Positions 34,936-44,600 of a DNA stretch of 64,000 bases are shown piece by piece. The position numbers and the translations under genes are program-made. The stretch comes from Variovorax sp. UMC13. Its GTDB lineage: Bacteria > Pseudomonadota > Gammaproteobacteria > Burkholderiales > Burkholderiaceae_C. The stretch spans positions 38,465-102,464 of the forward strand of contig NZ_LZZW01000002.1 of assembly GCF_014170375.1 (NCBI RefSeq), given 5' to 3'. The first letter of the stretch is position 1. Each line of letters begins with the position of its first letter. The notes under the pieces are model-generated. The model worked only from the letters and a program-made list of their open reading frames with translations. It made no database searches and was not told where the DNA came from.

Positions 34936-35636
34936 CACCCCGCAGTGTCGCGCATCTTGGGCGCCGGCTGCGCCTCGACCGGTGCGATCGGCGTGATCGG
35001 CGTGATCGGCGTGATGCGGTAGACGCAGCGCCGCGCACCCGCGATCAGGTGCTCCTCGCGCCGCAGCGCGCCGCGCGGCCCCGCGACCTCGCGGAACACC
35101 TCGAGCTCGGAGCGGCAGAAGCCCAGGCAGCTGCTGGCGGCGGCGCAGATCGGGCAGTGGTCCTCGATCAGCAGCCAGTCGGCGCCCTCGCGTTCGACGC
35201 GCGCCATGTAGCCCTCGCCGTCGCGCAGCGCGGCCAGCCGGCGCAGCCGGGGCTCGAGCGCCTCGATGCCCTCGCAGGCCTGCAGGTAGGCGGTGCGCGT
35301 GGCCTGCTCGCGGGCGGCGATCAGGCGCTCGAGCCCGGGCTCGCCGAAGACCTCGCGCACCGTGGCCAGCAGTTGCACCGTGAGCTGCGCATGCGCGTCC
35401 GGAAAGCGGGCATGGCCCGCGGCCGTGAGCGCCCAGTGGCTGCGCGGGCGGCCGGCGCCGGCCTGCGGCTGCAACCGGGCCTCGACCAGCCCGGCGGCCT
35501 GCAGCTTCTGCAGTTGCTGGCGCGCGGCCTCGCCGGTGATCGCCAGTTCGGCGGCGAGGGCGGCGGTCGCGCGCGGGCCGTGCGTCTTCAGCGCGAACAG
35601 CAGGCGGTCGGCGGTGGCGGCGGGGTCGGCTTCCAT
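34935..35636 (-). CDS. COG2345/SufR-like HTH regulator with Cys cluster
   Basis: 233-residue transcription factor. The N-terminal winged helix (about residues 10-75) contains TGEAARQQLQKLQAAGLV. The C-terminal sensor has five cysteines, C161, C164, C170, C174 and C204, in EDHCPIC, SSCLGFC and ARRCVYRI, the pattern of SufR-like regulators that bind an Fe-S cluster. It would sense iron-sulfur or redox state. A nine-base tandem repeat gives ITPITPITPI just after C204. It is divergent from an MFS operon, with palindromes in between that are candidate operators. Confidence 0.8.
   Translation of the reverse strand: MEADPAATADRLLFALKTHGPRATAALAAELAITGEAARQQLQKLQAAGLVEARLQPQAGAGRPRSHWALTAAGHARFPDAHAQLTVQLLATVREVFGEPGLERLIAAREQATRTAYLQACEGIEALEPRLRRLAALRDGEGYMARVEREGADWLLIEDHCPICAAASSCLGFCRSELEVFREVAGPRGALRREEHLIAGARRCVYRITPITPITPIAPVEAQPAPKMRDTAG
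34986..35015. repeat. 9-bp tandem repeat inside the regulator gene
   Basis: Three copies of the unit ATCGGCGTG, followed by a partial copy, encode an Ile-Thr-Pro repeat near the C-terminus of the SufR-like regulator. The unit is in frame, so gain or loss of copies would only lengthen or shorten the tail. Confidence 0.8.
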
Positions 35637-35641
35637 TTATG

Positions 35642-35700
35642 CAAGTATTTACTTGTTTAATCGTCTGGGCAAGTCTAATATCCAAGACCTGACTTGGATA
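35642..35700. promoter_or_regulatory. Divergent promoter region with two palindromes
   Basis: This is an AT-rich island between the SufR-like regulator and the MFS operon. Palindrome 1 is CAAGTA-TT-TACTTG at 35642-35655. Palindrome 2 has perfect 8-bp arms, TATCCAAG (35679-35686) and CTTGGATA (35693-35700), with a 6-bp spacer. Both share the CAAG/CTTG half-site, and their position suggests binding by the adjacent regulator with control of both directions. The link is inference. Confidence 0.6.
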
Positions 35701-35729
35701 ATAACGCCGGCTCTGGCTGGCCACGACAC

Positions 35730-37193
35730 ATGAGCTCACAAGCCTCCGCGGTGGATGCCGCGCCTTCGTCTTCCGCCCCCGACATCACCGCCGGCTGGTC
35801 CGAACTCTTCACCGGCCGCAACGGCTGGCGCGCGCTGGCGCTGACCGGCGGCGTCGCGCTGCATGCCGTCAACGTGCACATCGTGACCACCGTGCTGCCC
35901 TCGGTGGTGCGCGAGATCGGCGGCCTCGACTGGTACGCCTGGAGCACCACGCTGTTCGTGGTCGGCTCGATCGTCGGCGCGGCCCTGTCGGTGCGCCTGC
36001 TGGCCGCGCTGGGCCCGCGCGGCGCCTGCCTGGCCGCGCTGGCGGTGTTCGCCGCGGGCTCGGCGGGTTGCGCCATGGCGATGTCCATGCCCTGGCTGTT
36101 GGCCGGCCGCACCGTCCAGGGCCTGGGCGGTGGCATCCTGGCGGCGTTGAGCTACGCGCTGATCGGCCGGGTCTTCGAGCCGCGGCTGTGGCCGCGCGCG
36201 GTGGCGCTGGTCTCGGGCATGTGGGGCGTCGCGACCCTGTGCGGCCCGGCGGTGGGCGGCCTGTTCGCCCAGGCCGGCCACTGGCGCTGGGCCTTCTGGG
36301 CGTTGCTGCCGCTGGCCGTGCTGCAGGGCCTGTTGGTGAGCTGGCAGCTGTCGCCGCGGGCCGGCGTGCAGCACCAGCGGCCCGCCACCATGCCGCGCGT
36401 GCCGGCGCCGCAGATCGCGCTGCTGGCGCTGTCGGTGCTGGCGATCGCCGCGGGTGGGCTGCTGGACTCGCTGGCGGCGCAGGCCGTCGCGGTGACGGTC
36501 GGCCTGGCGCTGGGCTGGCTGGCCAGCCGCTGGGACCGGCGCGCCACGGTGCGCCTGCTGCCCACCGGCGCCTATGCGCTGGGCCGGCCGCTGGGCGCGA
36601 TCTACGCGGCCATCGCGCTGCTGCTGGTCGGCACCACCACCGAGATCTTCGTGCCCTACTTCCTGCAGCTGCTGCAGGGCCACAGCCCGCTGGCCGCGGG
36701 CTACCTCACGGCCGCGATGGCGGCGGGCTGGAGCGTGGGCTCGCTGGGTTCGTCGGGGCGCCAGGGCGCGGCCGCCGACCGCCTGCTGCGCCTCGGGCCG
36801 GTGCTGTCGGCGCTGGGCCTGGGCGTGCTGGCCTGGGCCGTGCCCACCAGCGGCGCGCTGGCGGCCGGCCCGACGCTGGCGCTGATGGCGCTGGCGCTCA
36901 GCGCGGTCGGCCTGGGCGTGGGCATCGGCTGGCCGCACCTGCTGACGCGCGTGATGGCGCTGGCCCCCCAGGGCGAGGAGGGCATTGCCTCGGCCTCGAT
37001 CACCACGGTGCAGCTCTACGGCATGGCGGTGGGCGCGGCCGTCGCGGGCCTGGTGGCCAATGCGGCCGGGCTCAGCGCGCCCGGCGGCGTGGCCGGCGCG
37101 CAGTCGGCGGCGCTGTGGTTGTTCGCCAGCTTCGCGCTGGCGCCGCTGGCGGCCGCCCTGCTGGCCCGGCGCGCGACGCGGGGCACCGCATGA
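35730..37193 (+). CDS. MFS transporter (DHA2/EmrB-like drug exporter type)
   Basis: 487-residue major facilitator protein with some 12-14 predicted helices. Family signals: LPSVVREIGGLDWYAWSTTLFVVGSIVGAALSVRLL (helices 1-2) and the motif-C-like GRTVQGLGGGILAALSYALIGRVF. It is probably a proton-driven exporter; the substrate is unknown. The ATG at 35730 is preferred to an in-frame TTG 12 codons earlier. It is divergent from the SufR-like regulator, which likely controls it. The stop overlaps the next ATG (ATGA, 37190-37193). Confidence 0.85.
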   Translation: MSSQASAVDAAPSSSAPDITAGWSELFTGRNGWRALALTGGVALHAVNVHIVTTVLPSVVREIGGLDWYAWSTTLFVVGSIVGAALSVRLLAALGPRGACLAALAVFAAGSAGCAMAMSMPWLLAGRTVQGLGGGILAALSYALIGRVFEPRLWPRAVALVSGMWGVATLCGPAVGGLFAQAGHWRWAFWALLPLAVLQGLLVSWQLSPRAGVQHQRPATMPRVPAPQIALLALSVLAIAAGGLLDSLAAQAVAVTVGLALGWLASRWDRRATVRLLPTGAYALGRPLGAIYAAIALLLVGTTTEIFVPYFLQLLQGHSPLAAGYLTAAMAAGWSVGSLGSSGRQGAAADRLLRLGPVLSALGLGVLAWAVPTSGALAAGPTLALMALALSAVGLGVGIGWPHLLTRVMALAPQGEEGIASASITTVQLYGMAVGAAVAGLVANAAGLSAPGGVAGAQSAALWLFASFALAPLAAALLARRATRGTA

Positions 37194-37675
37194 GTGTCGA
37201 CACCGCCGCGCTGTTCGCCGCCACGCAGGCGCTGGGGCTCGCGCTCTGGGCCAGCCTCGCGGTGCTCAACAACGTCCAGGATTTCCGGGGCGCGGCGGCT
37301 GCGGTCGGCCGCACGCTGTCGATGGCGCCGCTGGCCGAGGCCCCGGCCGTCGACACGCCGCTGCGCCGCCGCGCGATCCGCTCGCCGGCGCTGCACCGGC
37401 TGGGCCTGGTCGGCGTTGTGCTGCTGCAGTGCGTCGCGGCGGCCGCGCTCTGGACCGGCTGCGTGCTGTGGGCCGCGCACGGCACGCGCGTGCCGGCACT
37501 GCCCTGGTTCGACCTGGGCCTGGCGGCCCTCTCGGCCGCGGTGCTGGCGATGCTGCTGGGCGGCCTCGCGACGGCCTACTGGATCCGGCAGGAGGCGCTG
37601 CAGCAGACGCACTTCCTGCTGCTGCTGTGGATCCTCGCGGCCTTCGGTGTGCTGCACTTCGGTGGGGCCGCATGA
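37190..37675 (+). CDS. DUF2165-like small integral membrane protein
   Basis: 161-residue membrane protein with four helices. The segment LNNVQDFRGAAAAVGRTLSM after helix 1 matches the NN..D....V...LSM pattern of DUF2165 predicted membrane proteins, and the final helix is preceded by WIRQEALQQTHFLLLLW. Function unknown. It is coupled to the MFS gene and to the TPR gene by ATGA overlaps, forming a three-gene operon. Confidence 0.75.
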   Translation: MSVDTAALFAATQALGLALWASLAVLNNVQDFRGAAAAVGRTLSMAPLAEAPAVDTPLRRRAIRSPALHRLGLVGVVLLQCVAAAALWTGCVLWAAHGTRVPALPWFDLGLAALSAAVLAMLLGGLATAYWIRQEALQQTHFLLLLWILAAFGVLHFGGAA

Positions 37676-38019
37676 CGGCCGGCGGGCCGGTGCCGGAGGC
37701 GCTCGAAAAGCTGTTGGCCAAGGGCACCGACAACGCGCTGCTGCGCATGGGCCTGGCGCTGGCCTACCACCGGCGCGGCGAACTCGAACGCGCGCGCGGC
37801 CATGTCGAGGAGGCGCTGCGGCACCAGCCGGGCTTCGCGGCTGCGGGCCGCCTGCGCGGGCTGATCGCGTTGGAACAGGGCGAGCCCGCGGTGGCCGCCG
37901 AGGCCTTCGCGCAGGCGCTGGACGCCGCGCAACGGCAGGGCGAGCGCCAGCTGGAACGCGAGCTCGCGGTGCGGCTCAAGCGCCTGCAGCCGCCTGCTTC
38001 AACAGCTCACACGAAGTGA
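37672..38019 (+). CDS. Small TPR-repeat protein
   Basis: 115-residue soluble protein with about two tetratricopeptide-like repeats (ALLRMGLALAYHRRGELERARGHVEEAL and AGRLRGLIALEQGEPAVAAEAFAQAL). The repeats follow the W/Y-G-A-P TPR spacing, so it is a protein-binding scaffold with no enzymatic motif. It ends the MFS operon, and its last 13 bp overlap the 3' end of convergent thiL. Confidence 0.78.
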   Translation: MTAGGPVPEALEKLLAKGTDNALLRMGLALAYHRRGELERARGHVEEALRHQPGFAAAGRLRGLIALEQGEPAVAAEAFAQALDAAQRQGERQLERELAVRLKRLQPPASTAHTK

Positions 38020-39002
38020 TCGAATGAAGTGAAGCGCTGTTCGACCGGCGCACGCGCCGCGTCGACGATGCGCACGCCGGGCGCGGCCTCGATGCGGCCG
38101 ATGCGCGTCACCGCGGTGGCGCTCGCGCGGCCGGCCTGGGCCACGGCCTCGCGCGCCGTGGCCGGCGCGGTGAAGACCAGCTCGTAATCGTCGCCGCCCG
38201 AGAGCGCGCACAGGCGCTGCAGTTCGTCGCCGAGGTCGAAGGCCGGATGGGCCCGGGCCGCGATGCAGCCGGCCGCGGCGTCGGCATCGACCACCGCGCC
38301 CACGCCGCTGGCGCGAAGGATGTGCGACAGGTCGCCCAGCAGGCCGTCGCTCACGTCGGCCGCCGCGCTCGCGATGCCGCGCAGCGCCTGGCCCAGCGCC
38401 ACGCGGGGCGCGGGCGTTTCCATGCGCGCGCGCGCCAGCGCGAACAGCTCGGCCGGCAGTTCAAGCGTGCCGCGGAAGACTTCGAGCGCCAGCCGCGCAT
38501 CGCCCAGCGTGCCGCTGACCCAGAGGTCGTCGCCGGCCTTGGCGCCCGAGCGCAGCAGCGCGCCGCCCTGCGGCACCTCGCCGAAGACCGTGATGCAGAT
38601 GTTGAGCGGGCCGCGTGTGGTGTCGCCGCCCACCAGCGCGCAGCCGTGTTCGTCGGCCAGCGCGAACAGGCCGCGCGAGAAGCCGTCGAGCCAGCCCTCG
38701 TCGACCGAGGGCAGCGACAGCGCCAGCGTGAAGGCCAGCGGCCGCGCGCCGCAGGCCGCCAGGTCGCTGAGGTTCACGGCCAGCGACTTGTGGCCCAGCC
38801 GCACCGGGTCGACGGTGGAAAGGAAGTGCCGGCCCTCGACCAGCATGTCGGTCGACACGGCCAGCTGCATGCCGGGCGCGGGCTGCAGCAGCGCGCAGTC
38901 GTCGCCCACGCCGAGCACCACGGCGCCGGCCGCGCCGGTGGCCGCGCGGCCCTGTGCTGGGCGCGTGAAGTAGCGCGCGATCAGGTCGAACTCGCCCATC
39001 AT
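38007..39002 (-). CDS. thiL: Thiamine-monophosphate kinase ThiL
   Basis: 331-residue PurM/ThiL-fold kinase that phosphorylates thiamine monophosphate to thiamine pyrophosphate, the last step of cofactor synthesis. Motifs: [10 protein letters not shown] at the start, [42 protein letters not shown] and [10 protein letters not shown]. The first of two adjacent ATGs overlaps the ybdK stop. Usually paired with pgpA; here pgpA is about 3 kb downstream, past the regulator/MFS cluster. Confidence 0.93.
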   Translation of the reverse strand: MMGEFDLIARYFTRPAQGRAATGAAGAVVLGVGDDCALLQPAPGMQLAVSTDMLVEGRHFLSTVDPVRLGHKSLAVNLSDLAACGARPLAFTLALSLPSVDEGWLDGFSRGLFALADEHGCALVGGDTTRGPLNICITVFGEVPQGGALLRSGAKAGDDLWVSGTLGDARLALEVFRGTLELPAELFALARARMETPAPRVALGQALRGIASAAADVSDGLLGDLSHILRASGVGAVVDADAAAGCIAARAHPAFDLGDELQRLCALSGGDDYELVFTAPATAREAVAQAGRASATAVTRIGRIEAAPGVRIVDAARAPVEQRFTSFDHFV

Positions 39003-40186
39003 GGCCACTTCGGCGGGTTGCGAAAACGCAGCGCGGCCTGGCGCACCACCTCGGCCAAGAGCTTTTCCTTCGACTGCTTCTCGCGCAGCCAGCGGGCGTC
39101 GTTCTGGCCGGCCTCGACGTCGGTGCGCAGCTGCGCGATCGAGCGGCTCGCGTTGATCGCCTCGCTGTGCCATTCGAGCTGCGTCATGGTCATCAGGATG
39201 TGCTCGCGCAGCGGCATGTGCTGGCCGGTGGCCGGGTCGACATACACCGCGTCGAGCCCGAAGCGGCAGGCCTGGAAGCGGTTGTAGGTGTAGACCAGGT
39301 AGTCGTCCTCGGTCGGCGTGAAGGGCTGTTCCTGCAGGAACCAGGCGCCCAGCGACTGCACGTAGCCCGCCAGCGCGGCCGCGCGCTCGACCGTCAGCGG
39401 CGTGTCGAACACGCGGATCTCGATGGTGCCGAACTCGGGCTTGGGCCGGATGTCCCAGTAGAAGTCCTTCATGCTGCGGACCACGCCGGTGCGGGTCATG
39501 CGCTCGAAGTAGTTCTCGAACTCTTTCCAGGACAGGGTGAAGGGCGCGCGGCCCGAGAGCGGGAAGGCGAACACCGAGTTGAGCCGGGCCGAGTCGAACT
39601 GCGTGTCCTGCCCCTGCACATAGGGCGAGGAGGCCGACAGCGCGATGAAGTGCGGGATGTAGCGCGACATGCGGTGCAGCATCAGCAGCGCGGCGTCGGC
39701 ATCGGGGCAGCCGATGTGCACATGCTGGCCGAAGATGGTGAACTGCTTGCTCAGGTAGCCGTAGAGCTCCGACAGCTCGCGAAAGCGCGGCTTGTCGTAG
39801 ATGCGCTGCTCGTGCCACTGCTGGAAGGCATGGGTGCCGCCGCCCAGCACCGCGATGTTGAGCTTGTCGGCGTTCTTCACCAGCGCGTCGCGGATCGGCG
39901 TGAGCTGGTCGATCACGTCCTGCGCCGAATGGCAGATGTCGGTCGAGATCTCGATCATGCTCGAGGTCATCTCTGGCACCACGCTGCCGGGCAGCGGGGT
40001 CTGCGCCATCAGGCGCAGCATGTCCTCGGCATAGGGCGCGAGGTCGTAGTCGTTGGTGTTGACCAGCTGCAGCTCGAGCTCCACGCCCAGCGACAGCGCC
40101 ACGGACTTGTTGAAGCGCTCGAGCTTGACGCTGCGGTCGGCCGGCAGCGACGGCGCCGCACCGGACGAAGGGGTTTGCGTGCTCAT
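38999..40186 (-). CDS. YbdK-type carboxylate-amine ligase (GCS2 family)
   Basis: 395-residue ATP-grasp-like ligase of the GCS2/YbdK family, making a gamma-glutamyl or similar amide bond; YbdK has weak glutamate-cysteine ligase activity. Signs: [12 protein letters not shown] at the N-terminus, [23 protein letters not shown] and [18 protein letters not shown]. The ATG at 40186 overlaps the antiporter stop, and its own stop overlaps thiL. The true substrate is not clear, so no symbol is given. Confidence 0.85.
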   Translation of the reverse strand: MSTQTPSSGAAPSLPADRSVKLERFNKSVALSLGVELELQLVNTNDYDLAPYAEDMLRLMAQTPLPGSVVPEMTSSMIEISTDICHSAQDVIDQLTPIRDALVKNADKLNIAVLGGGTHAFQQWHEQRIYDKPRFRELSELYGYLSKQFTIFGQHVHIGCPDADAALLMLHRMSRYIPHFIALSASSPYVQGQDTQFDSARLNSVFAFPLSGRAPFTLSWKEFENYFERMTRTGVVRSMKDFYWDIRPKPEFGTIEIRVFDTPLTVERAAALAGYVQSLGAWFLQEQPFTPTEDDYLVYTYNRFQACRFGLDAVYVDPATGQHMPLREHILMTMTQLEWHSEAINASRSIAQLRTDVEAGQNDARWLREKQSKEKLLAEVVRQAALRFRNPPKWP

Positions 40187-41466
40187 CGTTGGGTGTCCCT
40201 CGTGTCGCGTTCCTCGGGGCGGGTGAAGGCTTCGGGCGCCCAGGGCCGGTGGCTCTCGCCCGAGGCATGCACGGCCACGGTGGCGAGCACCGCGCCCAGC
40301 ACCTCCATCAGCAGGATCGCGGGCAGCGTGATCTGCGTGATCATCGCGCCCAGCAGCGGCGAGGCGCTGGCAAAATTCGAAGCGATCAGCAGCGCGATCG
40401 ACGACAGCGGCGACATCGCGCAGCCGACCCAGAAGGCCTGCTTCCAGCTGGTGCCGCTGCCCTTGTTGGCGATCGCCACGCCGGCGATCTTGGCCACCAG
40501 GCGCACGCCGATCACGGCCAGCACCAGGCTGGCCACCGGCATGCTCCAGTCGCCCTGCGCGGCCACGATCGACACCAGCACGAACATCAGCATGGTCAGC
40601 AGCGAGGCCGCGGTGCCCAGCTGGCGCGGCCAGGCCCAGGGCTTGGGATTGAGCTGCTTGAGCAGGATGCCGCCGATCAGCGCAGCCAGCGGTGCGGCGC
40701 CGCCGAAGTGGGCGGCCAGCGCGGCGCCCGCGCCGATCAGCGCGAGCAGCAGGATCGAGGTGTTCTCGCTGGTCGGGCTCATGACCCGCAGCGCCGAGCG
40801 CATGGCCAGGGCCAGCACCGCGCCCACCACGAAGGACACGCCCAGCACCACCAGCACCGGGTAGAGCTTGCTGATCAGGCCGGCCGGGCCGCGCTCGAGC
40901 AGGCCGGCCTGCGCATAGCCCAGGGCCAGCGCATAGAAGGTGTTGAGCGTGGCCAGCGTGAGCGCGCGCTCGGTCACCGGGCCCGAGGCGCCGGTGTCCA
41001 TCACCACCCGGCTCAGCACGGCCGGCGAGGCGACGATGGCGATCAGCGCCACCGGGTTGGCCACCGGCTCGGGCACGCCCAGCCATTGCAGGGTCCAGAA
41101 CACGCCGAAGTAGGTCAGGGCTGATTCGAGCAGGCTCTGCAGCAGCAGCATCGGGTTGTGACGGAACCAGCGCAGCGGCAGCCGGCCGCCGGCCTCGAAT
41201 AGCACGATGGCCACGCCCAGCTCGAGCAGAAACAGGCTGATGCCCTGCAGCGGCCAGACCGCGCCCTCGAAGCCGGCCAGGCCGACCAGCGTGCCGACGA
41301 TGGCGTAGCCCACCACCTTGGGCAGGCCCATGTAGCGTTGCACCAGGTGGCCGGAGGCCGCGGCCGCGGCGATCAACAGCGACCACAGCACGGTCGGCAG
41401 GCCGGCCGAAGGGCGCACCCATTCGGCCCAGAAGCCCAGGAGATCGGCGGGAATGAAAGAGGTCAT
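40183..41466 (-). CDS. Monovalent cation:proton antiporter (CPA2, KefB-like)
   Basis: 427-residue CPA2 family antiporter with about 12 helices. Typical stretches are [33 protein letters not shown] and [23 protein letters not shown]. It probably exchanges K+ or Na+ for H+. The C-terminus ends in a short charged tail with no RCK/TrkA-N domain, so it is not a full-length Kef system. It is coupled by ATGA to the Gcr-type gene upstream and to ybdK downstream. Confidence 0.85.
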   Translation of the reverse strand: MTSFIPADLLGFWAEWVRPSAGLPTVLWSLLIAAAAASGHLVQRYMGLPKVVGYAIVGTLVGLAGFEGAVWPLQGISLFLLELGVAIVLFEAGGRLPLRWFRHNPMLLLQSLLESALTYFGVFWTLQWLGVPEPVANPVALIAIVASPAVLSRVVMDTGASGPVTERALTLATLNTFYALALGYAQAGLLERGPAGLISKLYPVLVVLGVSFVVGAVLALAMRSALRVMSPTSENTSILLLALIGAGAALAAHFGGAAPLAALIGGILLKQLNPKPWAWPRQLGTAASLLTMLMFVLVSIVAAQGDWSMPVASLVLAVIGVRLVAKIAGVAIANKGSGTSWKQAFWVGCAMSPLSSIALLIASNFASASPLLGAMITQITLPAILLMEVLGAVLATVAVHASGESHRPWAPEAFTRPEERDTRDTQR

Positions 41467-43442
41467 CGGGCAGGCACGAAGAAGCTGGCGGGCCGGCTGC
41501 GCCAGCGGGCCCAGATCGCGGAACGGATGCGCGCGCGGTCGACGGCGTTCACGCTGTGGGCCCGCAGCGCGAGGCGGAAGGCGAAGTAGAAGCTCACGCT
41601 CACGTTGAGCGCGCCGATCAGCGGCACGGCCGCCACGGCCCACCACAGCGCGGGCAGCTGCAGCGCGGCCGGGCCGAGCGCGCCGGCCGCGGCCGCGATC
41701 TGGCCGGCCGAGAGCGTGACGTGGCGCACGTCCAGCCCCACGCCGAAGAAGGCCGCGAACGCCGGCACCAGGCCCAGCATGAGGCCCAGCGAGATGTTGG
41801 AAGCGAAACCGGAGATGTGTGTGCGCATGAAGTCGGCCCAGCGGCGGGCACGGGCGGCACCGAGGAAGGCGCCGATGCGGGGGTTGTAACGCATCGCCGA
41901 GTCCAGGCGATGCAGGACAAAGGCGTTTTCGGTCCAGCCGGCCACGATGCTGGACGCGAACAGCAGCAGCCCGGTGAAGGCCGCATAGAGCGCGGTCGGC
42001 CCCGCGAGCGACAGGCCATGCAGCACACCGAGCGCATGCACCGCGTCCAGCGGCGCCGCGCCCAGCAGCTGCTGCGCCGCCACCACGATCGTCAGCACCA
42101 CCGGCACCACGATCAGCACGTTGCCCAGCACTGCCGCCACCTGCGAGCGCACCAGGTGCGTGACCTCGTCGACGAAGGCATCGACCGCGCCCTCGGATTT
42201 CAGGTCGCGCAGCTTGGCGGCCATGGCCGGTGCGGTCATCGCGGGCTGCTTGGTGGCCAGCGTCAGGTGCAGCAGCTGGATCGCGACGAAGCTGGCCGCA
42301 TACATCAGGCCGGAGGCGAGCCCGCCCCAGAAGGCCGAGAGCCCCAGCGCCAGGATGGCGAACTTGAGCAGCACCGTGACCGAGGTCAGCGCGCCGCCGC
42401 CCGCGGCCTTGCGCACCATCTGCGCGTAGGCGCCGCGGTCGCGCGTGATGTAGTGCTCGCCGGCCTCGGCGCTGCGCTCGGTGACCTTGGCCGCGAGCAT
42501 CGAGGAGTTGGAGGCGATCAGCGCGCGGATGCTGCTGCGCTCGCCGCCGGCCGTGACCAGCTTGCCGACCAGGCGTGCCACGCTGGCCTGCGGCGCCGGG
42601 GTCATCAGGCAGTCCAGCAGCTCGCGGATGCGCAGCACGCGCTCGCGCAATTGGCGCAACCGGAACACCAGGCCCACTGAGATGCCGTGGTCCTCGAGAT
42701 GCGTGTAGACCGAGGAGGCGCCCAGCCGGCAGGCGTCGAGCCGGTCGCGAAAGGCAAGGTAGGCGGCCTGCAGCGCGGCCTCGTCGCGCGGCTTGCGGAA
42801 CATCTCGTCGCGCAGATCGTCCAGGCTGGACATCAGCGTGTGGAAGGGGCGCGACTGGCGCACCGGGTCGCTCATGCGCAGCCGCAGTTCGGGCGAGAAA
42901 CCGGCGGCCACCACCTGGCTGCTGCAGTAGGTGATGGCATCCATCACGGTGTGGCGCCAGCGCGGGATGTCTTCATCCACCGGTGCGTCCGGCGCATCGG
43001 CCAGCAGTTCGCCCACGCGGGTCAGCGTGGCCTCGTCGAGCAGCGCGATCCAGCGCGCGTCGAAGTCGCCCGGCAGCACCATGCGGAACAGTTCCGAGGC
43101 GTCGGTGGTCTCGGGCGTGCCGGGCAGCAGCTTGCGGCGCAGGCGCTCGCTGAGTTCGCTGAGGAAGGCGGTGCGCGGCGCGAAGCCGTGGTCGGCCAGC
43201 AGGGCCGTGAGGTCCACGTCGCGCGTGAAGGCGGTCCACCAGGCGCGCACGCGTTCGCGCAGCGCGGGCCGGTTGTCCACCGCGTCGAGCAGCAGCCGCA
43301 CGCGCGCCGCGGCGGCCTGGGGCGTGCCGCGCTCGCCGCGCAGCCAGTCGAACAGGTCGATCAGCCAGATGTGGCGCTCGGCCACGCCCGCCGCCGGATC
43401 GAGTCGGGCGAGCAGCGTCGACAGATCGCTCTGGGCGCGCAT
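41463..43442 (-). CDS. Gcr-family membrane protein (annotated 'site-specific recombinase')
   Basis: 659-residue protein of the family commonly labelled site-specific recombinase (COG4389, after gonococcal Gcr). The N-terminal ~330 residues are soluble and Arg/Leu-rich; the C-terminal half has several transmembrane helices ([57 protein letters not shown]). No serine, tyrosine or RDF recombinase motif is visible, so recombinase function is doubtful. It lies 21 bp after apaG and is followed by a coupled antiporter gene. Confidence 0.75.
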   Translation of the reverse strand: MRAQSDLSTLLARLDPAAGVAERHIWLIDLFDWLRGERGTPQAAAARVRLLLDAVDNRPALRERVRAWWTAFTRDVDLTALLADHGFAPRTAFLSELSERLRRKLLPGTPETTDASELFRMVLPGDFDARWIALLDEATLTRVGELLADAPDAPVDEDIPRWRHTVMDAITYCSSQVVAAGFSPELRLRMSDPVRQSRPFHTLMSSLDDLRDEMFRKPRDEAALQAAYLAFRDRLDACRLGASSVYTHLEDHGISVGLVFRLRQLRERVLRIRELLDCLMTPAPQASVARLVGKLVTAGGERSSIRALIASNSSMLAAKVTERSAEAGEHYITRDRGAYAQMVRKAAGGGALTSVTVLLKFAILALGLSAFWGGLASGLMYAASFVAIQLLHLTLATKQPAMTAPAMAAKLRDLKSEGAVDAFVDEVTHLVRSQVAAVLGNVLIVVPVVLTIVVAAQQLLGAAPLDAVHALGVLHGLSLAGPTALYAAFTGLLLFASSIVAGWTENAFVLHRLDSAMRYNPRIGAFLGAARARRWADFMRTHISGFASNISLGLMLGLVPAFAAFFGVGLDVRHVTLSAGQIAAAAGALGPAALQLPALWWAVAAVPLIGALNVSVSFYFAFRLALRAHSVNAVDRARIRSAIWARWRSRPASFFVPAR

Positions 43443-43463
43443 CCTGGAAACGGGGCGCCGGGG

Positions 43464-43859
43464 CTAGTGCAGCACGCGCGCCGCGGGCGCGCCGTCGGTG
43501 TTGGCTTCGAGCAGGAACAGCGGCACCGGCACGTCGTGGCGCCCGCCGTGCTCGTCCACCACGAAGAAGCTGCCGTGCATGGTGCCGCTGGCGGCCTGCA
43601 GCCGACAGCCGCTGGTGTAGCGGAAGGATTCGCCGGGCGCCAGCAGCGGCTGCTGGCCGATCACGCCCAGGCCCTTGACCTCCTGGGCATGGCCCGAGGT
43701 GTCGTTGATCAGCCAGTGGCGCGCGATCAGCTGGGCCGCGACCTTGCCGACGTTGGTCACGGTGATGGTGTAGGAGAAGGTGTAGACGTGGTCGTCCGGC
43801 GAGGATTGCTCGGGGAGGTAGCGCGGATCGACCTGGACGCTCATGGGGGACTGGGACAT
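43464..43859 (-). CDS. apaG: ApaG protein
   Basis: 131-residue ApaG-family protein of immunoglobulin-like fold, associated in enterobacteria with diadenosine-tetraphosphate handling and metal homeostasis; the molecular function is unresolved. Motifs: [36 protein letters not shown] and [19 protein letters not shown], with [13 protein letters not shown]. The start at 43859 gives a 5-residue leader; MSVQVDPRY at 43844 is an alternative. It is divergent from rpe and heads the minus-strand apaG-gcr-antiporter-ybdK-thiL run. Confidence 0.92.
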   Translation of the reverse strand: MSQSPMSVQVDPRYLPEQSSPDDHVYTFSYTITVTNVGKVAAQLIARHWLINDTSGHAQEVKGLGVIGQQPLLAPGESFRYTSGCRLQAASGTMHGSFFVVDEHGGRHDVPVPLFLLEANTDGAPAARVLH

Positions 43860-43909
43860 GCGGGAATGGTAACTGTTGGCTCCGGCGGCACGCTGCGACA
43901 ATCCGGAGC

Positions 43910-44596
43910 ATGAGCAGCCCCACCTACCGCATCGCGCCCTCGATCCTGTCCGCCGACTTCGCCCGCCTGGGTGCCGAAGTGACCGACGTGATCGCTGCCG
44001 GCGCCGACTGGATCCATTTCGACGTGATGGACAACCACTACGTCCCCAACCTCACCTTCGGACCGATGGTGTGCCAGGCCCTCAAGCCGCACGCCAAGAA
44101 GCCCGACGGCACGCCCGTGCCCATCGACGTGCACCTGATGATCCAGCCGGTCGACGCGCTGGCCGCGGCCTTTGCGCAGGCGGGCGCCGACTACATCAGC
44201 TTCCACCCCGATGCCTCGCCCCACGTGCACCGCAGCATCCAGGCGATCCGCGCCGCGGGCTGCAAGCCGGGCCTGGTGTTCAACCCCGGCGCCGGCCTCG
44301 AGGCGCTCGACTGGGCGATCGACGACATCGACCTGATCCTGATCATGAGCGTGAACCCCGGCTTCGGCGGCCAGAGCTTCATCGATTCGGCGCTGCGCAA
44401 GATCGAGCTGGCGCGCAAGCGCATCGAGCAGAGCGGGCGCGACATCCGGCTCGAGGTCGATGGCGGCATCAAGGCCGAGAACATCGCGCGCGTGGCCGCG
44501 GCCGGCGCCGACACCTTCGTGGCCGGCAGCGCGATCTTCAACGCCAAGGACTACGCCGGCGTGATCTCCACCATGCGCGCCAACCTGGCGGGCTGA
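43910..44596 (+). CDS. rpe: Ribulose-phosphate 3-epimerase
   Basis: 228-residue TIM-barrel enzyme interconverting ribulose-5-phosphate and xylulose-5-phosphate in the pentose phosphate and Calvin pathways. Motifs: [14 protein letters not shown] at the N-terminus, [46 protein letters not shown] and [12 protein letters not shown], including the metal-binding His and Asp residues. AGCATG start with GGAG upstream. It is divergent from apaG. Downstream there is only a 4-bp gap to the convergent GlxA-like regulator, so the usual gph neighbour is absent. Confidence 0.95.
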   Translation: MSSPTYRIAPSILSADFARLGAEVTDVIAAGADWIHFDVMDNHYVPNLTFGPMVCQALKPHAKKPDGTPVPIDVHLMIQPVDALAAAFAQAGADYISFHPDASPHVHRSIQAIRAAGCKPGLVFNPGAGLEALDWAIDDIDLILIMSVNPGFGGQSFIDSALRKIELARKRIEQSGRDIRLEVDGGIKAENIARVAAAGADTFVAGSAIFNAKDYAGVISTMRANLAG

Positions 44597-44600
44597 ACCT

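Noticed and set aside
41463..43442. Treating the Gcr-type gene as evidence for a mobile element.
   Set aside because: No recombinase motif, no flanking repeats, and it is coupled to housekeeping genes.
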